Below, piece after piece: positions 24,764 to 32,757 of a stretch of DNA of 37,778 nt. This DNA is from a virus, in the IMG/VR virus record IMGVR_UViG_3300042563_002052, positions 1-37,778 of that record; one strand, written 5' to 3'. Position 1 is the first letter of the stretch. Each line of letters begins with the position of its first letter. The notes under the pieces were generated by a model. It saw only the letters and a program-made list of their open reading frames with translations, ran no database searches and was not told where the DNA came from. The position numbers were made by a program, and so were the translations under genes.

Positions 24764-26460
24764 AGTGCAAATGCCCTTAATCTATTACCTACTGCTTGTT
24801 GCGCAATTTGTCTAATTGAATTAGAGATTAATAACTTAGGGTCTCTGGTTTTTGGATATTGCTGTACACCACCAACGCTAAAAGTTGCATAAGGGTATTT
24901 CATATAATTGTAAAATGCAGTTATCATTCCCTGCTTACTCATTGATAGACGCTCTACAGCAGCTGATTCAGCTAGTCTGCCGGTTCTATAGTTAAGTATA
25001 TCTTCTCGAGTACCTTCACCCATATTATCACGAATAGCATTATGCAGTTGTGAATTTATTAAGACTAACAGTTTAGGTAAATTAACTGTGCTTTGTTCAG
25101 CACTAACTTTTAAATTTAAAGCCGGACCGACAGTATCACTAGATTTTTTCTTTACTTGCTTAAGTTTAGATAAGTTACTTTTTACTCTTTTAGCAGCTTC
25201 TTTAATTTCTTTTTCTAACGTATTACCTTTAGTAACAGTGGAACTAAAAGATTTTACGGGTACAGGTTTAACTTTTGCACCAAAAGGTTCAACTTTTGTT
25301 TTACGTAAAGCCGCTAGCTGTGTATCTTTTATATGTTTTCTTAATGTTTTAGAACTTTTTAAGTCTAGCAAAAAATTTGCTATTTCTTTTTTATTGTTAG
25401 GAAAGCTACTGTTTAAAGCTTTAGTAACTTCTGATAAATTAGCTTTATAGTTTCTATAAATCTCATTAAGTTTAACAGCAATTATTTCACTGTCTTGACC
25501 AATTTTTCTAAGGGCTGTTTTGTCTTCGGAATATATACCTTCGGTACTACCTATATCACGCAAAAGAGCTACAAAGTTTAAAGCTCTTGATAGTCTTCCA
25601 GAACCTTGATTAGTATTAGAAGCTAGTATACCAACTTTAGAATCTCTTTTAGTTTTAGAATCTTTTAGCTGCATTTCTACACTTACAAAAAGATTGTTTC
25701 TATTTTGTGTACCTTTTAATACAGAAGCAGTTAAAGCCTCATACTCTGGCAATAAGCTACTAGATGCTATATCTAAATACTCGTGTAGTTTAATTATTTT
25801 GTCAATAAACGTATTATTGTAAAATTCGCCTGCTTGTTTCGTAGTTTTTAATCTTATAAATGCTTGAGATTCTATATGACCTACTTCAAAATTTTGGCCG
25901 TACTCTGAAGCATCTTTCTGACTAAGCCCGCAAGCTTTTAAAAACTCTACCATAACGGTAGCTGTATTAGAGTATGTATCCGAATAGCTAATTCCTGTAG
26001 CTTCTTCTATGTTACCAGTATCGCCGGTATTAGAAAATAACTGTAAAGGATTTTCTTTATAATTTTGATTATACCAAACTATATATGCTTTTAGTAAGGG
26101 TTTATTAGTGTACTTATCTTTGCCTTTAGCAATACCAGTTTCCGTAACTGTTGGCATTTTTAAGCCATAAAATTTCCAATGTCTACGTAATCCTTCTTCA
26201 GTAACTACGGACACATTATTACTTAACGCCTGCCCTAAGTTTCTAAACTGTGAAATAGGTCTTCCATCTAAACTTTTACCATCTTGTATCATTAAAGATG
26301 CTGCTCTACCTAATACTTGTTTATCGATACTAGGAGCATTAGGTAATTTTAAACTACTTTCTAGGGCATCTGTCCACGAGTCTATAGTTAAGAAAGTACT
26401 AGGATTATTATCTAAAGAAGCTCTTGCTCTCATTACTGAGCTAAACTCTGATATACTCAT
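24760..26460 (-). CDS. Neck-slot protein with gp10/Z-like C-terminus and large novel N-terminal part
   Basis: 566 residues. The last 100 or so (INSQLHNAIRDNMG...DILNYRTGRLAESAAVERL...YNYMKYPYATFSVGGVQQ...PKLLISNSIRQIA) match HK97 gp10/lambda Z-type head-tail joining proteins, which are usually about 110-190 residues long. The preceding 450 residues are unrecognised: helical, Lys/Ser-rich, with a GHIESQAFIRL motif near 190 and a basic coiled stretch at 390-440. The gene lies between connector and tail terminator, both with 4-bp overlaps. Probable role: neck completion, with an extra domain of unknown function that may be structural or acting on DNA entry. Confidence 0.55.
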   Translation of the reverse strand: MSISEFSSVMRARASLDNNPSTFLTIDSWTDALESSLKLPNAPSIDKQVLGRAASLMIQDGKSLDGRPISQFRNLGQALSNNVSVVTEEGLRRHWKFYGLKMPTVTETGIAKGKDKYTNKPLLKAYIVWYNQNYKENPLQLFSNTGDTGNIEEATGISYSDTYSNTATVMVEFLKACGLSQKDASEYGQNFEVGHIESQAFIRLKTTKQAGEFYNNTFIDKIIKLHEYLDIASSSLLPEYEALTASVLKGTQNRNNLFVSVEMQLKDSKTKRDSKVGILASNTNQGSGRLSRALNFVALLRDIGSTEGIYSEDKTALRKIGQDSEIIAVKLNEIYRNYKANLSEVTKALNSSFPNNKKEIANFLLDLKSSKTLRKHIKDTQLAALRKTKVEPFGAKVKPVPVKSFSSTVTKGNTLEKEIKEAAKRVKSNLSKLKQVKKKSSDTVGPALNLKVSAEQSTVNLPKLLVLINSQLHNAIRDNMGEGTREDILNYRTGRLAESAAVERLSMSKQGMITAFYNYMKYPYATFSVGGVQQYPKTRDPKLLISNSIRQIAQQAVGNRLRAFAL

Positions 26461-27023
26461 GTAAAGTCCGCTACATATTGGTCTAAAACACGTTTAATTG
26501 ATGCAGGTAAATTAGTTGATGCAACGTAATTAATTTGCGTAGTGTTAGGGTTTAAATCACGAGTACTATGTACAGCACCATTATTGCGTGAATAATACTC
26601 GAGTAAGTCTAATACTGCTAATTTTAAGTCGCCTGGAATTGGATCAAATCCGCCAAAATAACTTACACGATATCCATTAAGTGTTTCCGGAAATCCATTT
26701 GGATTAATAGAAATTACTGCGTCACCCTTAGTTACCCAATCAGTAAATTTTACTAAACTTGTATAAGTTTTACCATAATCTGAACTATATGCTACTGAAG
26801 ATACACTTACAACGGGAGTTTCTTTTAATAAGATCTCTTTAAATCCACCATCAAAAACTTCAACCTTTATATCGCTGTAGTAATCTACAAAAGTGCGACG
26901 GCAGTATGATTTTACCAAGTCACTGACTTTAGGTATTAAGAAATCTATTTCTGCGTCTGAATTTGTACTAGTAATCCCCATGTAAGATTTGTACTCAGAT
27001 TTTGTTATTAAATCTATTGCCAT
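26457..27023 (-). CDS. Head-tail connector (HK97 gp6-like)
   Basis: 188 residues from the ATG at 27023, which begins MAIDLITKSEYKSYMGIT and has an AGG ribosome site. The frame is open further upstream to 27095, but that part would run through the intergenic hairpins and gives an unlikely N-terminus. The pattern DAEIDFLIPKVSDLVKSYCRRTFVDYY..., then VSYFGGF..IPGDLKLAVLDLLEYY, is that of gp6-type connectors that form a ring below the portal. The gene follows the capsid gene after two strong hairpins and overlaps the next start. Confidence 0.8.
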   Translation of the reverse strand: MAIDLITKSEYKSYMGITSTNSDAEIDFLIPKVSDLVKSYCRRTFVDYYSDIKVEVFDGGFKEILLKETPVVSVSSVAYSSDYGKTYTSLVKFTDWVTKGDAVISINPNGFPETLNGYRVSYFGGFDPIPGDLKLAVLDLLEYYSRNNGAVHSTRDLNPNTTQINYVASTNLPASIKRVLDQYVADFT

Positions 27024-27035
27024 AAATACCTCACT

Positions 27036-27070
27036 TGTTTTATAAAGGCACAATATACCTTTATAAAACA
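27036..27070 (-). other. Perfect 13-bp inverted repeat between capsid and connector genes
   Basis: TGTTTTATAAAGG and its exact complement flank a 9-nt loop. It abuts and overlaps by 4 bases the terminator hairpin at 27061-27090. On the transcript the two stems compete at their junction. A processing or mRNA-stability element is possible. Confidence 0.75.
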
Positions 27071-27090
27071 AGACCCCGAAGGGTCTTGTT
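27061..27090 (-). terminator. UUCG-loop terminator after capsid gene
   Basis: A perfect 10-bp stem, AACAAGACCC / GGGTCTTGTT, closes a TTCG loop on the minus strand and is followed by TTTATAA. It lies about 20 bp after the capsid stop. It should reduce transcription into the connector and neck genes, which are needed in far fewer copies than capsid. Confidence 0.82.
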
Positions 27091-27108
27091 AACAATTACA
27101 CTAGCAGA

Positions 27109-28476
27109 TCAGGTTGCTGTGTACTTGTGTGCTGCAACAGCGTTACCTAAATTAGTAGTAACACGTGTCATGCCAGTACGGAGGCTAGCCACCATAACGC
27201 GACGTTGTGTTTCAACCAACTCTTGGGTATCAATGCGGAGACCGCGCTGATTACCAACGATAAAGTTGCCTGGGTGCAATGCAATAGCGCCTGCAACACC
27301 AGTACCTGGGGAAGCGAACTCTGCAGAGACCAACACAGGGCTTCCACCGATTTGACCGATTTGACCGGTTAACAGTGTAGCTTGTGTACCAACTTGGTTC
27401 ATTGTTTGGAAGGTTGTGTCTTCCAGCAATTGGTAATAAGTATCAGTATTAATGATATAAATTACTTCTGATGGATCCAGACCCCATGCACCTAAACCTT
27501 GACGCAATGTGCGAAGCTTAGCAACGTTCATGCCGGCGGCAATAGTGTTACCAGTAGCAGTGGTGTTAGTAGCCCAGTTTGCCAAACCTTTGACAGGGTC
27601 GGAACCAGAACCAGCACCTAACAAGAAAGCCTTGTCAACGGCGCGAGCAACACGACGAATCATACCGTCACGAATCATTGGCATCAAAGCGATCAAAGAA
27701 TCTTCTTCTTCTTCGTATGCTGTATACTCGTTTGTGGCAAGTTTATAAGCATTCAAAGTGATTTCTTTGAAAGCGTGGGTTTGTGTAGCACCAGCAGAAG
27801 CGCCAATAGTTGATGTACCAGGAGCAGCAGCAACGTTACCAAACTCAGCGTTAGTAACCCAAGTAGCAGTTCCTGCTTCTGGATTCACTGGCATGGTCAT
27901 GACATTGGTTTGCATAGCGATGTTGCGGAAAATAGGAGCAACAACTAAACGACGACGAACTTCATTTTCCATGTTTAATGAAACTTCAAGTTCCCAAGTG
28001 CCGGTTGTGCCTGAAGGCTGGTGAGCACCGTATTTTTGTACTAATTCACGACCAAATTTTGTGCCGTCCAATGACTTACCAGCCATTTTAGCCAACATAA
28101 TTGCTTTTTCTTTGTCAGCGTAAGCCAAAACGTCTTTGCTGTCTTGGAAAGACATTTTTGATTTTGTGATTGCTTCGATTTCAGCAGCTTTTTCTTTCAA
28201 AGAAGCCTCTAAACCAGCGATAACTGATTTGCTTGAATCTTCAGCAGCAGCTAAACGCTTCTCAACTTCGGCCATCAAGCGCTCAGCACCTGTGTCGCCA
28301 GTAGAGATAGAAGCAACAGCGGCTTTAACGCGTGCATCTAATTCGGCTTCTGTTTTATCAGCAGCGGCTTTTTCGGCCAATGCTTTTGCCTGTGAGTCGG
28401 CGATGGCTTTAGCAGTGAGCTCAGCCGCTTTGTTAGCTGCATCAGCCAACATTTGTTCTAATTGTTTAGGATCCAT
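27109..28476 (-). CDS. Nested in-frame start: scaffold-capsid precursor without protease
   Basis: ATG at 28476 (Met197 of the fusion, MDPKQLEQMLADAANKAAEL) is preceded by AAAAAGGA with exactly 7 nt between AAGGA and ATG, better spaced than many gene starts here. It falls precisely at the border between protease and scaffold domains and would give a 455-residue capsid precursor, near the usual delta-plus-capsid size. The layout parallels lambda C/Nu3, where a nested start separates protease from scaffold. Expression is inferred from sequence only. Confidence 0.65.
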   Translation of the reverse strand: MDPKQLEQMLADAANKAAELTAKAIADSQAKALAEKAAADKTEAELDARVKAAVASISTGDTGAERLMAEVEKRLAAAEDSSKSVIAGLEASLKEKAAEIEAITKSKMSFQDSKDVLAYADKEKAIMLAKMAGKSLDGTKFGRELVQKYGAHQPSGTTGTWELEVSLNMENEVRRRLVVAPIFRNIAMQTNVMTMPVNPEAGTATWVTNAEFGNVAAAPGTSTIGASAGATQTHAFKEITLNAYKLATNEYTAYEEEEDSLIALMPMIRDGMIRRVARAVDKAFLLGAGSGSDPVKGLANWATNTTATGNTIAAGMNVAKLRTLRQGLGAWGLDPSEVIYIINTDTYYQLLEDTTFQTMNQVGTQATLLTGQIGQIGGSPVLVSAEFASPGTGVAGAIALHPGNFIVGNQRGLRIDTQELVETQRRVMVASLRTGMTRVTTNLGNAVAAHKYTAT

Positions 28477-29064
28477 TTCCCATTCCTTTTTAATTTCGCT
28501 GATTGCTTCCGTTGAGGATTCTAGCCCTTTAGCTGAATCGCTTTCGGGTGCAAACTGCTGTTTGAAAGATTTAAATTCTTCGGCTGTATCAAACGCCTTA
28601 GAAAGACTAAATAGTGTATTTTGATTAGCTGGTACTGACACTACTGAAATTTCGTGCAGTTCTAGCTCTTTTACCACAAACAACTCTTTGGCTGCATCAT
28701 ATTCCGCATCTACGATTCGGAAGCCGATACTAAATGCCGTTAAGATGCCATCTTTTACAAGATTGAAAACTTCGTCAGCTGCTGAAGAAATACGGGCTTT
28801 AACCCACAATCCTTTACTGTCAACTCTGTGATCTACCATCCTACCAACTGGCTCGCTATGGTTGTGATATGCCAAAATTACTGGATTCTTCAAATAATTT
28901 TGTATACCCTTTTTCCATACACTTGCTGGGACAATGTCGCCTTGTCTATCAATGTCATCAGTACTTGCGTACCCTTCGATTGTTATACTAGTTGTCTTTT
29001 CGTCGGTGGTATCGCTCTTGATAAATGAACTGTTTAAAAACAGTATTTTACTTTTATCTACCAT
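27109..29064 (-). CDS. Fused prohead protease, scaffold and HK97-type major capsid protein
   Basis: 651 residues. Residues 1-155 are an S78-type prohead protease: GYASTDDIDRQGDIV, His67/His69 in AYHNHSEPVGRM, Ser112 in AFSIGFR, and LHEISVVSVPANQNT with Glu138. Residues about 195-310 are helical and Ala/Glu/Lys-rich, like the delta (scaffold) domain of HK97 gp5. From about 325 the sequence is an HK97 capsid fold (LEVSLNMENEVRRRLVVAPIFRNIAMQTNVMTMPV...NPGNFIVGNQRGLRIDT type end). In HK97 protease and capsid are separate genes. A strong internal ribosome site before Met197 can make the scaffold-capsid part alone. Ribosome site for the full-length start: AAAGGGG. Confidence 0.88.
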   Translation of the reverse strand: MVDKSKILFLNSSFIKSDTTDEKTTSITIEGYASTDDIDRQGDIVPASVWKKGIQNYLKNPVILAYHNHSEPVGRMVDHRVDSKGLWVKARISSAADEVFNLVKDGILTAFSIGFRIVDAEYDAAKELFVVKELELHEISVVSVPANQNTLFSLSKAFDTAEEFKSFKQQFAPESDSAKGLESSTEAISEIKKEWEMDPKQLEQMLADAANKAAELTAKAIADSQAKALAEKAAADKTEAELDARVKAAVASISTGDTGAERLMAEVEKRLAAAEDSSKSVIAGLEASLKEKAAEIEAITKSKMSFQDSKDVLAYADKEKAIMLAKMAGKSLDGTKFGRELVQKYGAHQPSGTTGTWELEVSLNMENEVRRRLVVAPIFRNIAMQTNVMTMPVNPEAGTATWVTNAEFGNVAAAPGTSTIGASAGATQTHAFKEITLNAYKLATNEYTAYEEEEDSLIALMPMIRDGMIRRVARAVDKAFLLGAGSGSDPVKGLANWATNTTATGNTIAAGMNVAKLRTLRQGLGAWGLDPSEVIYIINTDTYYQLLEDTTFQTMNQVGTQATLLTGQIGQIGGSPVLVSAEFASPGTGVAGAIALHPGNFIVGNQRGLRIDTQELVETQRRVMVASLRTGMTRVTTNLGNAVAAHKYTAT

Positions 29065-29073
29065 ATTACCCCT

Positions 29074-30249
29074 TTATTGCTGATTATCTGTGGGCCTACC
29101 ACCTTTCGACGGATCAGCAGCCGAACCCGCAATATTGGCGGGTATTCTTATTTCGTCATTGCCATCTTTTGGCTCATAACGTAATTCTTTTCTTGCTTCA
29201 TTAGCTGTAATGATGCCTGCATTGACTAAAGTCGAATGGTAAGCAGCAATATCTTTTAATTCTGGTTGCATTGCCGATACTGAACTAGTAACTGCTTCAA
29301 TATCGTATCCATAGTATCGTTCTAAACTTGATGTAAATTTACGAACAACCGGCATAACTGTTTCTAAATAAAATAATCGTAGATTAGGCGAAATGTTAGC
29401 ATTATTTCCACCAGCTAATAAAATAGGTGGGATGCCAATACATTGCATAATTAGTTCGTTGTGTGTTTTAATTGATTGATCAAAATCCATATCTTTGAAG
29501 TTTTGATTTGATACTTGTGCAGGCTTCAATCCTGAATCCAGAATAACTGGACGCTTGCCGCCTTGTTTAGTTGAATATTTCTGTAACCAGTATTGAATTG
29601 TTTTTTCTTTTGCGATCTGTGAAAGCGTATTTTCGCTAGTTAAAACTAAACCAAATACAGCACCATTTTCAAAGAAGTTCTCTTGAAACTCTTTCATTGC
29701 ATATAAAGTAGCAATGCTTCGTTGTGCTGCTTCTAAGCGTGAAGCGCCGCGATATATACTTTGACTATTAAGATCACGGAAGTGAAACACTTCTGGTTCT
29801 TTAAAATCAACCATACCGTTATAACGATACCCGCGTATAAATGTTTTTGTATCAGGCAAAATCTCAACTGATGTTGCAGGCAAGTGGTACATAAATACAC
29901 CATCAAAGTGTATAAACACATTGCCTTCCAAGATCAAATCTGTGAAGATTGCTTGGCGAAATTCTTGAGTGCTTTGATAGGGGTTAGGTCTGAAGTTCAA
30001 AAGTGTGTTTAGTGACTTTTGACGAATTCCAGCAACAACGCCTTCATGAATCTTATCTTTTACGTCGTAGTCAAGTGAGCCAGCTGCATTAACAAGCATA
30101 CTCACTGAACGATTAACTGCTTCTAGTTTTTGAAAAGCTTGACGATATGTTATCTTGCTTTCTGTACCAATTTGCGTACCTGCTTCTTGAGCAATACGAG
30201 TTTGAGCTGGATTGAATTTTTCAACAATCCAGTCTGTAAATCTTGACAT
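29074..30249 (-). CDS. Portal protein
   Basis: 391 residues, the usual size of HK97-type portals (about 380-430). Recognisable patterns are SMLVNAAGSLDYDV, FRQAIFTDLILEGNVFIHFDG, LPATSVEILPDTKTFIRGYRY, FHFRDLN...YRGASRLEAAQRSIATLYAMKEFQENFFENGAVFGLVL and MQCIGIPPILLAGGNNANISPNLRLFYLETVMPVVRKF. It forms the dodecameric ring at the head vertex through which DNA is packaged and leaves. It lies between the HNH protein and the protease-capsid fusion and has an AAGGG ribosome site. Confidence 0.9.
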   Translation of the reverse strand: MSRFTDWIVEKFNPAQTRIAQEAGTQIGTESKITYRQAFQKLEAVNRSVSMLVNAAGSLDYDVKDKIHEGVVAGIRQKSLNTLLNFRPNPYQSTQEFRQAIFTDLILEGNVFIHFDGVFMYHLPATSVEILPDTKTFIRGYRYNGMVDFKEPEVFHFRDLNSQSIYRGASRLEAAQRSIATLYAMKEFQENFFENGAVFGLVLTSENTLSQIAKEKTIQYWLQKYSTKQGGKRPVILDSGLKPAQVSNQNFKDMDFDQSIKTHNELIMQCIGIPPILLAGGNNANISPNLRLFYLETVMPVVRKFTSSLERYYGYDIEAVTSSVSAMQPELKDIAAYHSTLVNAGIITANEARKELRYEPKDGNDEIRIPANIAGSAADPSKGGRPTDNQQ

Positions 30250-30258
30250 AGTTTTCCC

Positions 30259-30696
30259 TTAAGTGAACTCACTGAAAAAACTACCAAAGCTCTTTTTGGG
30301 TACAACTGCTTCCACCACACCACCAGTATGTTTTGCACGCTGCGTCTCTATCCAGTGAGCCTGTTTGGGTTCACTGCCAGGGCGGGGAGCTTTACCGTAA
30401 ACACTGTGTAACGCTACATGATGACGATTACAAAGGGTGTAAACTTGGTCATATAACTCTACTTGGTGCTCATCAATAAACTCATCTCGCACAGCTAAAA
30501 TACCGGCATCTGTTGAAATATCGTAACCCTTGGCTTCAGACCATTTGTCTAGGAGTATAGTAACTGAATGTAGGTGATGGAGTTCTAAGTCTGTGGCAGA
30601 GCCACAAACGCAACACTCCGTTTTCTTCTCGTAGGCCGCTTTGGCCCTATCACGAACCCACTTTACAGGGATTCGCTTATTTGTGTTTTTTGCCAT
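30259..30696 (-). CDS. HNH endonuclease-like packaging-associated protein
   Basis: 145 residues from ATG 30696; a GTG start six codons earlier is possible but lies almost on top of the GGAG ribosome site. Cys28-Cys31 (CCVCG), His40-His41-x-His43 (LELHHLH), Cys89-Asn90 and His92/His93-...-His97 (LCNRHHVALH) give the zinc-binding and catalytic pattern of an HNH nuclease. It lies between large terminase and portal. In HK97 and relatives an HNH protein encoded next to terminase is needed for DNA cutting during packaging. A consensus promoter lies directly upstream, so it may also be expressed separately. Confidence 0.75.
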   Translation of the reverse strand: MAKNTNKRIPVKWVRDRAKAAYEKKTECCVCGSATDLELHHLHSVTILLDKWSEAKGYDISTDAGILAVRDEFIDEHQVELYDQVYTLCNRHHVALHSVYGKAPRPGSEPKQAHWIETQRAKHTGGVVEAVVPKKSFGSFFSEFT

Positions 30697-30725
30697 TATT
30701 TCAAAGTACTCCACAATTACCTAGT

Positions 30726-30754
30726 ATTATAGCAGAACAGCAACAAAAAGTCAA
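30726..30754 (-). promoter_or_regulatory. Sigma70 promoter before HNH/portal/capsid genes
   Basis: Minus strand TTGACT (30749-30754), 17-bp spacer, TATAAT (30726-30731), with TGC just upstream of the -10 (extended -10). It lies between the stop of large terminase and the HNH gene and would boost portal and capsid expression over terminase. Confidence 0.82.
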
Positions 30755-30774
30755 TGCACAAATTTTTTGTGGCA

Positions 30775-32061
30775 TTAAACAGTATAGGTGTACAGCGCAT
30801 ATCGAACTGCATCGGCCATGTGACTATAATCATCATGCATTGGTCGTTCACGTTGTAGCCCCTCACGTTGGTCCCAGCGATACTGGTCAAACATGGCTCG
30901 CACGTTAGTGCAATGTGGGGCAACCTTTAATCGACCCTGCTGTAGCAAGGTCTGAACATACGCAATGCCTGGTAAGACATCTTTTTTGGCTTTGGTAGTT
31001 GAAATGTTATATAAGTAGGCAAGGTCACCAGCAAATTGTGCGGCTGCCGAGTCGATAAACGTAACTTCAACTCCGTGCTTTTCATTAATTGCTGTAAATT
31101 CTGCTGCGTGTTCGGCTGTAGTCTTTTCCGACTTTAAGTATTCATCGACAATATAAAAGCAATCGCGGTTCCAATCGTAAACGATAGCGCAATAAGCAGT
31201 AGCGTCTCGGTAACCAGGGTCGCATCCAGCAAACGCTTCGCCTTTAATATCTTCTGGAATGTCAATAACATCTGTATCCTGTAGTGTATAAATCTGACCC
31301 TCAAATACGGAAAATGAGGCTAAATATTCTTGTTCGAACTCTGACTTTGACATTGATCGTCGCGCTTCGGCAACGTCCGACTCAGCCATGCGAGTATTTT
31401 CTGTGTAATCAGCTTGCAGGCTAATCCACTCGGGGAAACCGGGATCAAAACCACGCTGCCAAAATTGTGAAAACCAATTGTTTCGACCACGAGGTGTGGA
31501 GATAAAAATAGCTTTTGCTTGTGGCTTGTCCAGTGTAGGACGTAGTGCCACATTAAAGGCGGCTTCACCGCCTTCGCCTAGTGCAGCCTCGTCAAATATG
31601 ATTAGGTCATATGATCGACCAACAGTACTATCAACGGTACTAAGAGAACCCATACGAATGGTAGAACCGTTGCTGAGTTCGATAATTTTGTCTTTGAGGT
31701 TGTCACGTGCGACTTCGAGGTCGAAGTGTTTGATGAGTTTGCGTTGGAGTTCAAATGAGATCGAAGATAAGTTATAGTTAGGCGAAATGATTAAGACATT
31801 AGACCCAGGGACTAAGGTAACCAATTGACCGATGATATTGGCAATATAAGTTTTGCCAAGCCTGCGTGCGAGTGCAGCACAGATAAACCTGTATTTGGGA
31901 TCGTTGACTGCGTTGATTAAAGCAACCTGTGGGCGGTTGATTGTATCGTATACATCTAGCAGCTTTAGGTAATTTGTTATGGGTAGCTTAATAAACCTCT
32001 GTTGAGGATCAAACTCTTGGATAACGTCGACATTGATATCTGGTCGTGAGACTACTAACAT
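30775..32061 (-). CDS. Terminase large subunit
   Basis: 428 residues. ATPase: Walker A ARRLGKT (65-71), Walker B LIIFDEA (153-159), coupling motif STP (188-190). Nuclease: Asp281 in GCDPGYRDATA, Asp337 in FIDSAA, and the C-terminal DDYSHMADAVRYAL with acidic Asp410/Asp411 and Asp417. This is the packaging motor that cuts and translocates DNA into the prohead through the portal. It follows the SGNH hydrolase with a 1-bp overlap, and the small terminase lies two genes upstream. Its length is typical of short HK97/P22-like enzymes. Confidence 0.93.
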   Translation of the reverse strand: MLVVSRPDINVDVIQEFDPQQRFIKLPITNYLKLLDVYDTINRPQVALINAVNDPKYRFICAALARRLGKTYIANIIGQLVTLVPGSNVLIISPNYNLSSISFELQRKLIKHFDLEVARDNLKDKIIELSNGSTIRMGSLSTVDSTVGRSYDLIIFDEAALGEGGEAAFNVALRPTLDKPQAKAIFISTPRGRNNWFSQFWQRGFDPGFPEWISLQADYTENTRMAESDVAEARRSMSKSEFEQEYLASFSVFEGQIYTLQDTDVIDIPEDIKGEAFAGCDPGYRDATAYCAIVYDWNRDCFYIVDEYLKSEKTTAEHAAEFTAINEKHGVEVTFIDSAAAQFAGDLAYLYNISTTKAKKDVLPGIAYVQTLLQQGRLKVAPHCTNVRAMFDQYRWDQREGLQRERPMHDDYSHMADAVRYALYTYTV

Positions 32062-32453
32062 TATTTTGTGGCCTTTGCTAACTCGCGATAGCCTTGTGTG
32101 GTTGGATGTACTTTGTCGCTGCTTGGGGTAAATGGTAGTACAGTATCGTTATACTGTTGAGCAATTTCGTGGACGTGGGATTGGATATGTGGTTTGATGG
32201 CTGGTAAAATCCAAAACACTTTTGCAACGCCAACTTTTTCACGTATTCGTTGCAGCTCAGCTTTAGTTTTAACTCCGCTATGGTCATTACTGCCTAAACT
32301 GATAATTACAGTTTTAGCTGACAAGTTATTTTTTAAATAGTCGCGATTCCATTGCCAGGTATTCCAGCCGCCTTTAGCATAGGCTACGCACTCTGGTCTT
32401 TGTCGATGAGTACCTACGGCAATTGAGTCGCCTAAAATTAAACAGTCTAACAT
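32061..32453 (-). CDS. SGNH/GDSL-type hydrolase
   Basis: 130 residues, short for the fold. Block I is ILGDSIAVG with nucleophile Ser10, block II Gly28/Gly29 (AKGGWNT), block III SLGSND with Asn56, and block V DKVHPTTQGY with Asp113 and His116. All four SGNH residues are present, so it is probably active as an esterase, acyl-hydrolase or deacetylase. It has no signal peptide. It is embedded between small and large terminase genes together with a secreted protein, which is unusual. Possible roles are modification of host surface polymers or trimming of a virion-bound sugar; the substrate cannot be inferred. Confidence 0.8.
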   Translation of the reverse strand: MLDCLILGDSIAVGTHRQRPECVAYAKGGWNTWQWNRDYLKNNLSAKTVIISLGSNDHSGVKTKAELQRIREKVGVAKVFWILPAIKPHIQSHVHEIAQQYNDTVLPFTPSSDKVHPTTQGYRELAKATK

Positions 32454-32454
32454 T

Positions 32455-32757
32455 TTATATTTTGGGTCCGTTAAATATTTGAGTGCTATCTGTACCTGTA
32501 CCTAGTACGCAAGCTATTTTATCATTAAACTGGATTATTGTCCAGGTTTTGGTTTGTTGGTTAACAAACACGCTGTACTTTGGTACTTCAGCACCAGGCT
32601 CTATACCTAACCACAAAGGAGTTTCTTTGTAATCACTACTTGTTAATCCTTGTAGTAACATTTTAGTTTCTGTACAAGTTACAGGCTTTTGTATAATTAA
32701 GGGCTGTGCTAACGCCGCGCTTGATATAAAAAGTATTAATCCTAGTAAATATTTCAT
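32455..32757 (-). CDS. Small exported (periplasmic) protein of unknown function
   Basis: 100 residues. A clear signal peptide occupies 1-17 (MKYLLGLILFISSAALA, cleavage after ALA). The mature part of about 83 residues has two Cys (28 and 83) that could form a disulphide in the periplasm, and a pattern TCTETKMLLQGL...TKTWTIIQF...IACVLGTGTD. I recall similar small signal-peptide proteins from aquatic phages but know no function. There is no lipobox. The start overlaps the terminase small subunit stop by 4 bp, so it is translated with packaging genes. Confidence 0.65.
   Translation of the reverse strand: MKYLLGLILFISSAALAQPLIIQKPVTCTETKMLLQGLTSSDYKETPLWLGIEPGAEVPKYSVFVNQQTKTWTIIQFNDKIACVLGTGTDSTQIFNGPKI

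Noticed and set aside
27024-27095. Upstream extension of the connector gene by 24 codons
   Set aside because: It would run through the terminator and inverted repeat and gives an atypical N-terminus; ATG 27023 starts the normal connector sequence.
30756-30774. CACAAA/TTTGTG hairpin after the large terminase as a terminator
   Set aside because: The stem is only 6 bp and AT-rich, without a following T-run adjacent to the stem; too weak to call.
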